A stretch of DNA of 64,000 nt from Paracholeplasma vituli (lineage in GTDB: Bacteria; Bacillota_I; Bacilli_A; Acholeplasmatales; UBA5453), in contig NZ_JAOEGN010000001.1 of NCBI RefSeq assembly GCF_025446935.1, positions 143,090 through 207,089 of the forward strand. Direction: 5' to 3'. This document shows positions 48,699 through 57,779 of the stretch, piece by piece. The translations under genes and the position numbers were made by a program. Under the pieces are notes generated by a model that saw only the letters and a program-made list of their open reading frames with translations, was not told the origin of the DNA and made no database searches. Each line of letters begins with the position of its first letter. The first letter of the stretch is position 1.

Positions 48699-50070
48699 AT
48701 CCTTGTATCTAGAACAAGCTCAATTAGAAAACAAAACCGTACAATTAAGCGCGTGGGTTAGAACCAACCGCGCTCAAAAAGAATTTGGATTTTTAGCCAT
48801 CAATGATGGGACTACCCTATCTACCCTTCAAGTGGTATATGAATCAAGCCTAAGCAACTTTGAAGACGTTCAAAAAATCAGAGTGGGTAGCTCTGTTGAA
48901 ATTGAAGGGATCTTCGTTTTAACCCCTGAAATGAAACAACCGTTTGAAATTAAAGCCACTAAAGTTGTCTTATTAGGAGATTCACCTGAAAACTATCCAA
49001 TCCAACCAAAACGTCATACGAGAGAATTTTTAAGAGAAGTCGCTCACTTAAGACCACGTACAAACCTATTTAACGCGGTATTCAGATTACGAAGTGTTGC
49101 GGCGTTCTCAATCCACAAATTCTTCCAAGAAAAAGGGTTTGTGTATTTCCACGCACCACTCATCACCGGTAACGATGGTGAAGGGGCTGGCGAAATGTTC
49201 GCCGTCACGACTCTACCATTAGACAACGTTCCAAAAGATGAGTTTGGAAATGTTGATTTTAAGAAGGATTTCTTTGCGAGAAGAACCAATTTAACCGTAA
49301 CAGGGCAATTAGAAGCGGAAGCTTATGCGCTCGCATTTAGAAATGTATACACCTTTGGACCAACCTTTAGAGCTGAAAACTCCAACACCCAAAAACATGC
49401 CTCCGAGTTCTGGATGATTGAACCAGAAATGGCGTTCACCGATTTAGAAGGCAATATGCAAGTGGCTGAAGAAATGGTGAAGTTTGTTGTTGCGGATGTA
49501 TTAAAACAAATGCCAGAGGAAATTGACTTCTTCGACCAATTTGTTGAAAAAGGATTACGTGCAAAACTAGAAGCGTTAGTCGGTTCTAAGTTCCACAGAG
49601 TAACGCATCACGACGCCATTCAAATCCTTAAAGATTCCAAACGTAAATTTGAAAACAAACCAGAATTTGGTCAAGATTTAGCAACCGAACATGAAAAGTT
49701 CTTAACCGAAGAATACTTTAAATCTCCAGTGTTTGTTACCAACTGGCCAAAAGAAATTAAAGCCTTCTATATGCGTTTAAACGACGATCAAAAAACCGTA
49801 GCTGCAGTGGACTTACTGGTTCCTGGTAGCGGTGAGTTGATTGGCGGTTCTCAAAGAGAAGAACGTTTAGACTATCTTGTAAAACGTATGGATGAACTCC
49901 ATATTCCTAAAGAAGATTTAGAATGGTATTTAGACTTAAGACGCTTCGGTGGTTGTGTCCATAGCGGCTTTGGTATGGGCTTTGAACGCTTATTAATGTA
50001 TCTATCGGGTGTAGAAAACATCCGTGATGTGATCCCATTCCCTAGAACACCAAGACACGCAGAATTCTAA
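48685..50070 (+). CDS. asnS: Asparaginyl-tRNA synthetase
   Basis: 461 residues, class IIb. N-terminal OB-fold anticodon-binding domain (about 15-100), then motif 2 FRAENSNTQKHASEFWMIEPE and motif 3 GFGMGFERLLMYL. Followed 12 bases on by the MATE gene. No T-box leader precedes it. Confidence 0.96.
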   Translation: MTTIKSLYLEQAQLENKTVQLSAWVRTNRAQKEFGFLAINDGTTLSTLQVVYESSLSNFEDVQKIRVGSSVEIEGIFVLTPEMKQPFEIKATKVVLLGDSPENYPIQPKRHTREFLREVAHLRPRTNLFNAVFRLRSVAAFSIHKFFQEKGFVYFHAPLITGNDGEGAGEMFAVTTLPLDNVPKDEFGNVDFKKDFFARRTNLTVTGQLEAEAYALAFRNVYTFGPTFRAENSNTQKHASEFWMIEPEMAFTDLEGNMQVAEEMVKFVVADVLKQMPEEIDFFDQFVEKGLRAKLEALVGSKFHRVTHHDAIQILKDSKRKFENKPEFGQDLATEHEKFLTEEYFKSPVFVTNWPKEIKAFYMRLNDDQKTVAAVDLLVPGSGELIGGSQREERLDYLVKRMDELHIPKEDLEWYLDLRRFGGCVHSGFGMGFERLLMYLSGVENIRDVIPFPRTPRHAEF

Positions 50071-50082
50071 TAGGAGTCAACA

Positions 50083-51477
50083 GTGAACCCATCTAGTTCG
50101 AAAGAACTCAAACTACGTCAATATATTTTAGAAGAAAAGCTATGGAAAGTCATATTGTACATTACGTACCCATTGGCTATCTATAGCCTTTTTAATCATC
50201 TTTATGGTTTTGTGGATATGATGATTGTTGCGCATATCGGGAATACTCAGATTGCTTCTGTGGCGATACTATCCGAAATTCAAACGATGATTACTGCATT
50301 TGGTGCGGGGATCGCTTCTGGTGGCGCTGTTATTGTCGCGAGACACATTGGTGCGAATAGATTAGAAGAAGCGAAAAAAAACGCCTCGAATGTATTTTTC
50401 TTAGCAGTTTATGTTAGTTTATTTTTAATTATTTTGTTGATACCCACAGCCAAACCCTTCTTACAGTTATTAAGAACCCCTTCTGGCATTATTGAAGATG
50501 GTTTAGGGTATTTTATTGTCCAAATTATTACAACCGGTTTTATCACCATTAACAGCGTATTTATCGGGTTAGAAAAAGCCAAAGGAAATACTCAAAAGAT
50601 TCTATGGCTCAATATCATCATCATGACGATTAAATTGATTTTATCGGTGATTTTTGTTTATGGATTTAATCTAGGTATCTTATGGGTCAGTATCGCTACG
50701 ATGATTGCACAAGCGTTCTTAACCTTGTTCGCATTCATGATTCTATTCAGCAAGAATAACCCCTTTAAGATTACGTTTAGTGAGATGCGTCTGAAGTGGT
50801 CCTATATTAAACCAATTCTATTATTGTCACTTCCGATTTTTCTAGGTCGATTTATCTTCTCAACAGGACGTCTCATTATCAATGCGATGGCAGCTGTTTA
50901 TGGTACGGAAGTGCTATCTGCGTTCTCAATCGCCCAAAAGATAGGTGGTGGAGGCGCAACCTTAGCGAACGTCACAGAAGAGGCTGTACCCACCGTGATT
51001 GCACAAAACATCGGAAATGATCAACAACAAAGAGCCAAACGCGTTTACCCAATCGCGTTAGGAATTGGTGTAACCGTTGGCGTCATTACGGTTTTATATG
51101 CATTTTTGTTTAAAGATCAAATAATTCCATTGATTGTAAATAAGGAAACGACACCTGAATTTATAAAGATGACAATTACGCTATTTCGATGGGAAGTTTT
51201 CTCAAAGCTTAATGGTGCCATTATCGCCATCACCCTCGCGATGTTTTATGGGTATCGTCATACCAAAGTCGCGATGGTTGTCAATATGGCACGATTGTTC
51301 GTTTTTAGAATCCCTGTACTTTGGGCATTTCAAACATTCTTCGATTTTGGGTATGAATCCATCGGGTTTACGATGTTTATTTCAAACCTTTCAACAGCCC
51401 TACTTTCGCTCGTGTTAGCTTTTGTTTTTTACATGAAAATGAGAAATAATCCAAACACGATGACCATCACAAATTAA
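50083..51477 (+). CDS. MATE-family efflux transporter
   Basis: 464 residues with 12 predicted hydrophobic segments. The pattern of two six-helix halves (GAGIASGGAVIVARHIGANR in the first, GGGGATLANVTEEAVPTVIA in the second) is that of MATE exporters, which expel drugs or cations using Na+ or H+. The start is GTG at 50083 with TAGGAGTC upstream. The substrate is unknown. Confidence 0.92.
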   Translation: MNPSSSKELKLRQYILEEKLWKVILYITYPLAIYSLFNHLYGFVDMMIVAHIGNTQIASVAILSEIQTMITAFGAGIASGGAVIVARHIGANRLEEAKKNASNVFFLAVYVSLFLIILLIPTAKPFLQLLRTPSGIIEDGLGYFIVQIITTGFITINSVFIGLEKAKGNTQKILWLNIIIMTIKLILSVIFVYGFNLGILWVSIATMIAQAFLTLFAFMILFSKNNPFKITFSEMRLKWSYIKPILLLSLPIFLGRFIFSTGRLIINAMAAVYGTEVLSAFSIAQKIGGGGATLANVTEEAVPTVIAQNIGNDQQQRAKRVYPIALGIGVTVGVITVLYAFLFKDQIIPLIVNKETTPEFIKMTITLFRWEVFSKLNGAIIAITLAMFYGYRHTKVAMVVNMARLFVFRIPVLWAFQTFFDFGYESIGFTMFISNLSTALLSLVLAFVFYMKMRNNPNTMTITN

Positions 51478-51500
51478 ACGCCATTCTGGCGTTTTTTTCT
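51475..51500 (+). terminator. MATE gene terminator
   Basis: AACGCCA and TGGCGTT pair around TTC, followed by TTTTTTT, immediately at the stop codon. Confidence 0.85.
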
Positions 51501-51548
51501 AAATAAATCTCATATAGTTTGAATTATGTGCATGTTTACATAATTTGG

Positions 51549-51577
51549 TTGACAAAGGACCCCACCTATATTAAAAT
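51549..51577 (+). promoter_or_regulatory. Promoter P1 of the ABC transporter operon
   Basis: TTGACA (51549-51554), 17 bases, TAAAAT (51572-51577). The consensus -35 suggests a strong promoter that needs repression. Confidence 0.8.
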
Positions 51578-51589
51578 ATAAACACGCTA

Positions 51590-51601
51590 GAAAGCGCTTT
51601 C
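51590..51601. promoter_or_regulatory. cre-like/LacI-family operator
   Basis: GAAAGCGCTTTC is a perfect 12-bp palindrome with the CG-centred core of CcpA/LacI-family sites (compare TGAAAGCGNTTTCA). It lies 13 bases after the P1 -10 box, where a bound repressor would block transcription. No LacI/CcpA gene is in the window. Confidence 0.7.
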
Positions 51602-51654
51602 GATTCCGTTTCGCAAAATAATTGTAAATAAAATGAATGTTTTTTGACGACGGA

Positions 51655-51683
51655 TTGAAAAGGGTGTATTATTATTATATAAT
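51655..51683 (+). promoter_or_regulatory. Promoter P2 of the ABC transporter operon
   Basis: TTGAAA (51655-51660), 17 bases, TATAAT (51678-51683). Located downstream of the operator, and 26 bases before the leader ORF. Confidence 0.75.
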
Positions 51684-51708
51684 ACATCATGGCGAGAGGT
51701 GAGGCTTT

Positions 51709-51804
51709 ATGACAGTATTTCAGACGACGACGAATACAATAAACAATATCACTGCCAATTTTTTTATCATATACAAATTTGAGTACTTTTTGGGTATACC
51801 ATAA
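51709..51804 (+). CDS. 31-residue leader peptide of the ABC transporter operon
   Basis: ATG 51709 has AGGTGAGG 5 bases upstream. The peptide is rich in Thr, Asn, Ile and Phe (TTTNTINNI) and ends LGIP before TAA (51802-51804). The stop codon enters the 3' side of a terminator hairpin, so a ribosome at the end of the ORF would mask it. A C-terminal proline before a stop recalls TnaC, but the sensing is inference. Confidence 0.55.
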   Translation: MTVFQTTTNTINNITANFFIIYKFEYFLGIP

Positions 51805-51819
51805 AGTGCTTTTATTTTT
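51782..51819 (+). terminator. Attenuator terminator in the transporter leader
   Basis: AGTACTTT (51782-51789) pairs with AAAGTGCT (51803-51810), one G-U wobble, followed by TTTATTTTT. The leader ORF ends inside it. Nothing else was seen between it and the ATPase start. Confidence 0.65.
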
Positions 51820-51860
51820 GTAAGTTTCATACGATACGTCATTATAAGGAGTTAGAAAAT

Positions 51861-52916
51861 ATGGAAATTGTATTGAATCGATTAACAAAAGTGTTTGTTA
51901 CAAAAAACAAACAAGAAACCAGAGCGGTAGACAATCTCGACATTGTAATCCCTTCAGGCAAACTCGTCGGATTGCTAGGGCCATCTGGTTGTGGTAAGAC
52001 CACTACGTTATTCATGATCGCAGGCTTGCACAAACCTACTTCAGGACGCATTCTGTTTGGAAATGAAGACGTGACTAAGTTAACTGCAGACAAGAGAGGC
52101 ATTGGATTGGTATTCCAAAACTATGCACTTTACCCACACATGACAGTTAGACAAAACATCATGTTCCCACTTGAAAACTTAAAGGTGGATTATGATGAAG
52201 CCGTTGCGAGAGTACATGAAATGGCTAAGTTGGTTGGTATTGAAGACCAATTAGACAAAAAACCAGGTGAACTTTCAGGGGGACAACAACAACGCGTCGC
52301 GATTGCGAGAGCCCTTGTTAAGAAACCAAGAGTATTGCTACTCGATGAACCGCTTTCTAACCTAGATGCGAGACTTCGTCTTCAAACGAGAGAAGAAATC
52401 AAACGTATTCAAAGAGAAACAGGCATCACTACGATTTTCGTTACCCATGACCAAGAAGAAGCGATGTCCATTTCGGATGAAATTGTCGTTATGGAAAAAG
52501 GGGTATTACAACAACGTGATAAACCCCAAGAAGTTTATTACAACCCGGAAAACCTATTTGTTGCGAAATTCTTAGGTAGCCCAGCAATTAACGTATTAAG
52601 AGGCGAAATCAAACAAAACAAACTTTATATCAATGGTGAGTATTTCGCTGATAAAAAAGCTAAAGACGGTCAATACGAAGTCGGTATGAGACCTGAAAAC
52701 TTTAAAGTATCCGAATCTGGTGTTTCTGTTAAAGTCGTAGACGTAGACATCATTGGTAGAGATACCATCATTCGTTTCCAATTAGGTGATCAAACTGCAA
52801 GAGCTTTAGTAGACTCAGAAACAGTTGAATCCATCAAGAACATCAAACTCGCAATTAAAGATGAAAAGATTTTATTATTCGATATTGAAACAGGCAAAGT
52901 TGTAAAAACTAAATAA
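51861..52916 (+). CDS. ABC transporter ATPase (MsmK/UgpC/MalK type)
   Basis: 351 residues. Walker A LGPSGCGKTTTLFMIAG, the signature LSGGQQQRVAIARAL, Walker B VLLLDEPLSNLDARL and the H-loop VTHDQEEA are clear. A C-terminal TOBE/regulatory domain (about 240-350) marks the carbohydrate-importer group. It energises the two permeases that follow 17 and 1 bases on. TAAGGAG precedes the ATG. Confidence 0.95.
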   Translation: MEIVLNRLTKVFVTKNKQETRAVDNLDIVIPSGKLVGLLGPSGCGKTTTLFMIAGLHKPTSGRILFGNEDVTKLTADKRGIGLVFQNYALYPHMTVRQNIMFPLENLKVDYDEAVARVHEMAKLVGIEDQLDKKPGELSGGQQQRVAIARALVKKPRVLLLDEPLSNLDARLRLQTREEIKRIQRETGITTIFVTHDQEEAMSISDEIVVMEKGVLQQRDKPQEVYYNPENLFVAKFLGSPAINVLRGEIKQNKLYINGEYFADKKAKDGQYEVGMRPENFKVSESGVSVKVVDVDIIGRDTIIRFQLGDQTARALVDSETVESIKNIKLAIKDEKILLFDIETGKVVKTK

Positions 52917-52933
52917 GAAAGGTAAGTGTTGAG

Positions 52934-54262
52934 ATGTTAAAACAATTAACAAAGAAAATCAAGACTGCCTTATCGAAGTTTGCTTGGCACTTTAGAAACG
53001 TTTATTTAACGATTAAACGTGGTATTGGAGGCGCAATCAAGAAAGCATGGAATACCGTGTCTTTTAAAGAAAAGCGCGAGCTAAACAAACAAAAGAAATT
53101 GGACTTTGTCTTGAACTATATCAACTTTGATTCTAAGGTACTAGATGTTCAACTAGACTTAGATGTCATCAAAGTGAGAGAAGAATTAAAAGCAAAACGC
53201 GCGGAATTAACGGCTTCGGTCAAACAAAATCCAAGCGATTCTGCACTAAAAGTAGAATTAAAGAAAGTAAAACAAGTCATCAAATGGTTACCAGAAGATG
53301 TGTATCAAATCAACCGTAAGGGCGATCGTAAAGTTGAAACTCAACTGATCATTAAAGCTGCGCTTTATCTATTGCCAGCCATTATCTTACTAGCGCTATT
53401 CACATTTTGGCCAATCATCAATACATTGAGATTAATCGTTTATGTAGGTTATACCGAAGCAGACGGTTCGATTCAAGGGTATACCTTATTTGGGAACTTC
53501 GTTAAAGTCATCACACAAAGAGGGTTTATTAGACCATCTGCAGGGACTTTCTCAAGTGCCCTAATCAACACATTACTCATGGCGTTCATCTCTGTCCCAA
53601 TTTCGATTGTGATATCGTTATTAATCGCTGTTGGTTTAAATGCCATTAAAGCATTCAAAGGCTTTTTCCAAACGATTTTCTTCTTACCATATGTTACCAA
53701 TACCATCGCGATTGCGCTTGTATTCAAATTTATGTTTAATGAAAACTTCGGGTTGGTCAATACAATGCTTGGTTGGATCAACATTGATAAAGTCAACTGG
53801 TTGTCCACCAATGCCAATTACTGGGCAGCTTTATCCGTATTGATTATTTACTCCGTTTGGGACTCACTAGCCTTCAAGATTATGGTCTTCTTATCCGCAA
53901 TTCAAGGTATTGATAAACAATATTATCAAGCAGCAGATATCGACTCCACACCTAAGGGTAAAGTCTTTAGAAAGATTACAGTACCGCTTATTTCCCCAAT
54001 GATTTTCTACATCGCGATTACTTCAATCATCGGTGCTTTAAAAGTCTATTCATCGGTCATCACATTAACCAATGAAAATGGTGAAATTCGTGGTGCGACA
54101 TATAACATGAAATCAATTGTTATGTACATCTATGACTACCTTAACAACCGCGCTCCAGGTAACCTATCCTTGGCAGCAGCCTCCTCACTTGTACTATTTG
54201 GTATCATCTTAATCTTCACATTGATCCAAATGCAAGTAGGTAAGAAGAGGGTACACTACTAA
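52934..54262 (+). CDS. ABC sugar-type permease, MalF-like, with long N-terminal extension
   Basis: 442 residues. About 135 N-terminal residues are charged and helical, lacking membrane segments, and are not usual in MalF/UgpA proteins. From about 140 on six hydrophobic segments follow, with the ATPase-docking EAA loop YYQAADIDSTPKGKVFRKIT near residue 330. It pairs with the next permease. Its stop overlaps the next ATG (TAATG). The extension may be a regulatory or coiled-coil arm; unknown. Confidence 0.9.
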   Translation: MLKQLTKKIKTALSKFAWHFRNVYLTIKRGIGGAIKKAWNTVSFKEKRELNKQKKLDFVLNYINFDSKVLDVQLDLDVIKVREELKAKRAELTASVKQNPSDSALKVELKKVKQVIKWLPEDVYQINRKGDRKVETQLIIKAALYLLPAIILLALFTFWPIINTLRLIVYVGYTEADGSIQGYTLFGNFVKVITQRGFIRPSAGTFSSALINTLLMAFISVPISIVISLLIAVGLNAIKAFKGFFQTIFFLPYVTNTIAIALVFKFMFNENFGLVNTMLGWINIDKVNWLSTNANYWAALSVLIIYSVWDSLAFKIMVFLSAIQGIDKQYYQAADIDSTPKGKVFRKITVPLISPMIFYIAITSIIGALKVYSSVITLTNENGEIRGATYNMKSIVMYIYDYLNNRAPGNLSLAAASSLVLFGIILIFTLIQMQVGKKRVHY

Positions 54263-55665
54263 TGGAAACCATGAACAGAAACATTTTAAAACGCGCTAAA
54301 GGCGTGAATGTAGCAGTCTTAGTCGCTGACTTGATTGCAATCCTAATTTACATCTTCCTATTTGTAAGAGCGTTCATTGAAATTCCAGTGCCTACTAAAG
54401 AAGAACTTGCTGATGTTAACTTCATTTACAACGGTTTAATGATCAGTATCTTAGCCATTTTCTTGATGGTTTCGATTCCACTTGTAAGCATGGACATTAA
54501 GACACACAAAAACAAAAACGATTATGATTACGATGCATGGTATGCTGGAAACAACTTCGTTAAAGGTTTATTATCGATTGCATTATTAAATCCAGTTAGT
54601 GCGATTATCCGTTTATACAATACTCAGAATTTATTGGTATTATCTACGGGTTCCGGTTACTTAACAGCGATTAAAAACATCTTTAATTGGATTAAAACCA
54701 AAGTGTCTTCAATCGGGAAGAAAAAAGAAGTCGATTCTGAAGCAAATTTGAGTGAAGAAGAAGTTCGCTTAAGAAAACAAATTCGTAAGCAAACAGCATT
54801 CATCGCAATCCGTACAATTTTACTTTATACCTTAATTGCTGTTGCTGCAGCATTCGTCTTCCTACCATTCTACTGGATGATGATTACAGCGCTTCGTACT
54901 TTTGAAGAAACCCAATCTACACAAGCAAATTTCTTCATCGCTTTGAAGGATATGCAATGGATTAACTTCAAGTATGTCTTAAACGAAATGGACTTCGGTC
55001 TATACATTCGTAATACCTTGTTTGTGGGTGTGGTCTCAACAATTGGTACTGTTGTTACAACCGTTCTAGCCGCATTCGCATTCTCAAGAATCAGTTTCAA
55101 GGGTAGAGAAACACTTTTCTCAGTGCTCTTGATGACGATGATGATTCCTGGAGAACTATACATCATTACAAACTTTGTTACCGTAGCAGAATTTGGTTGG
55201 ATTACAGCAGAAGGCAATAAGATATTCTTAGCCATGATCGTGCCGTTCATGACAAGCGTATTCTATATCTTTTTCTTAAGACAAACATTCAAACAAATTC
55301 CTAATAGTTTATACCAAGCAGCCCAAGTCGATGGCTCAAGTGACTTGAAATACTTATTCCGCGTGATGATTCCAATCGCTGGTCCAACTATTTTCACCAT
55401 CACCATCCTATCAGTCATTGGTTCTTGGAATGCCTTCATCTGGCCACGCCTAATGGCTGCGATGTTACCGAATAACAACGAACAATTCTGGTTGATTTCG
55501 GTTGCATTGAATAGAGCATCCTTCATGGACCCAGAAGGTATGAGAATTATGTACAACTTACAAATTGCCGCAAGTGCCTTGGTCACTGTCCCACTCTTAA
55601 TCGTCTTCTTAGCATTAAGAAAATATATTATACGTGGTGTTGGTAGATCAGGTATTAAAGGATAA
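54262..55665 (+). CDS. ABC sugar-type permease, MalG-like, with N-terminal membrane extension
   Basis: 467 residues; MalG-type proteins are normally about 280. Two extra hydrophobic segments (about 17-37, 50-72) and a loop with a KKKEVDSEANLSEEEVRLRK basic/acidic stretch precede the six core segments. The EAA loop LYQAAQVDGSSDLKYLFRVM is intact near residue 350. It forms the translocation pore with the MalF-like partner. Confidence 0.92.
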   Translation: METMNRNILKRAKGVNVAVLVADLIAILIYIFLFVRAFIEIPVPTKEELADVNFIYNGLMISILAIFLMVSIPLVSMDIKTHKNKNDYDYDAWYAGNNFVKGLLSIALLNPVSAIIRLYNTQNLLVLSTGSGYLTAIKNIFNWIKTKVSSIGKKKEVDSEANLSEEEVRLRKQIRKQTAFIAIRTILLYTLIAVAAAFVFLPFYWMMITALRTFEETQSTQANFFIALKDMQWINFKYVLNEMDFGLYIRNTLFVGVVSTIGTVVTTVLAAFAFSRISFKGRETLFSVLLMTMMIPGELYIITNFVTVAEFGWITAEGNKIFLAMIVPFMTSVFYIFFLRQTFKQIPNSLYQAAQVDGSSDLKYLFRVMIPIAGPTIFTITILSVIGSWNAFIWPRLMAAMLPNNNEQFWLISVALNRASFMDPEGMRIMYNLQIAASALVTVPLLIVFLALRKYIIRGVGRSGIKG

Positions 55666-55676
55666 TAGGAGGAAAA

Positions 55677-57725
55677 ATGAAAAAAATAGCATCCTTATTG
55701 ATTGCATTAACCATGGTTGTCATGCTCACAGCGTGTGCAACAGTTCGTGCAACAGCACCAACATTTTCAGGGATTCCTGCAAATAAAACATTCACCATTA
55801 CAGATGGCGATGCGTTTGATCCACTAGATGGCATCACAGCATCGGACGCTAAAGATAAGAATCTGACAGCATCCATTACCGTTTCTGGCTTAGAAGGAAA
55901 AATCGAAGCTGGTATTTGGATTGGCGGACCTGGTAACTACAGTTATCAAATTTCAGTCAAAAACTCTTCAGATTTAACAACTACTGAAAACTTAACTTTA
56001 GTTGTTGAACCTAAAGAAGGCGTAGTTGCTACACCACCAACCATCGAAGGGGCTTATCCAAACCAAGTGTACTACATTGGTTCTAACCCTTACCAACCAC
56101 TAGATGGTGTTATCGCACACGATGAAATCGATGGCGACTTAACTGCAGAATTAAAAGTAGTTGGTACACCATATACCGCAAGACCTGGTGTTTCTAATTT
56201 CCGTATTGAAGTTAAAAATAGCAATAATTTCACCACTTCAGTATCTGTTACATTGACAGTTAAATCTAAGGTGGATATTCCTGAAACCTTAACATCAGAT
56301 CCAATTACCATTTCATTATGGCACTCAAACGGTGACTCCATTGAAGCGGAATTAAAAGCTTACGCTTTATCGTTCCAAGAAAAATATCCAAACGTTACTG
56401 TTGAAGTCATTAAGAAAGAACAATCCTACTCAGTACTAAAAGACACTGTTGTTAAAGCAGCTGGTACAGGCACATTACCGAACCTTGTTCAATCCTACCC
56501 AGACCACGTTATGGAATACTTAACCTATAACGCATTAACCAGCGTTTCCCCATACTATGCGCACCCAACTTGGGGCTATTCGACAACTGTTGAAAAAGAA
56601 TCTTTCGCAGACATCATCGCTTCATATAGAACCGAAAATAGCCAATATACTCAAGATGGTGACTTCTATGCGTTACCATTTAACAAATCCACAGAAGTAT
56701 TGGCGTATAATAAAACTGTGTACGACAGATTGGTTGCAGCTGGTAAAGCACCTGCACAATTCCCAAGCACATGGCAAGATATCATTGCGTTAGCGCCAGC
56801 TTATAAAGAAGTCGCAGCAGCATATTTCGCTGAAAACGCAGCTTATGTGAACCAATGGGGTAGTGCAGCTCAAAAAGCATTATTCACACCAGACAATCTT
56901 GCATTGATGAACCAAAAATTTGTACCAATTTCATACGACTCCACAGACAACGCCTTCATCACATTGGTTAAACAATGGGGTGGCGAATACACTGGTATCA
57001 ATGAAAACCGTGGTGGTGTCATCAAGTTTGATAACCCAGAAACCAGAGCGATGTTACAATATTTCTATAACAATAGAACAAGCATCACTGTACCGGGCAA
57101 CTGGGGTGACTCTTATAACTACGCATCCGATATCTTCAAGAATGGTTTCACCTTCGTAACCATCGGTTCTACTGGTGGTATCCGTTACAACGCACCAATC
57201 AAGATTTCAAATGATGCAGCACCTAATAAAGGCAAGTTCTTATTTGAAGTTGGGGTTGCTCCAATGCCTTATAACGAAGATATGCCTGAAAACTGGACCG
57301 CAATTCAACAAGGAACCAACATTTCCTTAACCAGCAGCGGTACAGCTCAACAAAAATTAGCTTCATGGTTATTCTTGAAACACTTAACAAGTTATGAAGT
57401 CCAATTACAATTCTCTATGAAGATTGGATATTCTCCAATTAGAACCTCTGTTTATTCAGACCCAGCATTCTTACAATTTACATCTGGTAAAGATAAAGAT
57501 GGTAAACAATTAGAAGGTGCAGATTACCTCATGTCACAAAGCATCAACGCAGCATCGATTCAAAAGAACGTACAATTCTTTGACCAAGCTTTTGTTGGAT
57601 CATCTACAGCAAGAACCGCTGTTGGGGTTGCATTTAACCAAGTTATGTTAGCAACCGATCCAAATATTATTAACATTGCAATCCAACAAGCAGTGGATAA
57701 AGCAAAAGGCGTATTGAATAACTAA
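55677..57725 (+). CDS. ABC transporter solute-binding lipoprotein with two Ig-like domains
   Basis: 682 residues. Lipobox LTAC (Cys20). Two Ig/DUF5011-like repeats at about 28-112 and 117-200 (each with the DPLDGITASD or QPLDGVIAHD motif and a VKNS...T strand). From about 205 an extracellular solute-binding family 1 domain begins: ISLWHSNGDSIEAELKAYAL, FNKSTEVLAYNKTVYDRL and FLKHLTSYEVQLQF. It should bind an oligosaccharide or similar solute outside the membrane and feed the permeases. The substrate is not shown. Confidence 0.92.
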   Translation: MKKIASLLIALTMVVMLTACATVRATAPTFSGIPANKTFTITDGDAFDPLDGITASDAKDKNLTASITVSGLEGKIEAGIWIGGPGNYSYQISVKNSSDLTTTENLTLVVEPKEGVVATPPTIEGAYPNQVYYIGSNPYQPLDGVIAHDEIDGDLTAELKVVGTPYTARPGVSNFRIEVKNSNNFTTSVSVTLTVKSKVDIPETLTSDPITISLWHSNGDSIEAELKAYALSFQEKYPNVTVEVIKKEQSYSVLKDTVVKAAGTGTLPNLVQSYPDHVMEYLTYNALTSVSPYYAHPTWGYSTTVEKESFADIIASYRTENSQYTQDGDFYALPFNKSTEVLAYNKTVYDRLVAAGKAPAQFPSTWQDIIALAPAYKEVAAAYFAENAAYVNQWGSAAQKALFTPDNLALMNQKFVPISYDSTDNAFITLVKQWGGEYTGINENRGGVIKFDNPETRAMLQYFYNNRTSITVPGNWGDSYNYASDIFKNGFTFVTIGSTGGIRYNAPIKISNDAAPNKGKFLFEVGVAPMPYNEDMPENWTAIQQGTNISLTSSGTAQQKLASWLFLKHLTSYEVQLQFSMKIGYSPIRTSVYSDPAFLQFTSGKDKDGKQLEGADYLMSQSINAASIQKNVQFFDQAFVGSSTARTAVGVAFNQVMLATDPNIINIAIQQAVDKAKGVLNN

Positions 57726-57779
57726 TTTTTGGTTTGAATTGAGCAATCAATTAAACATACATCTCACAGGAGGAAGAAA

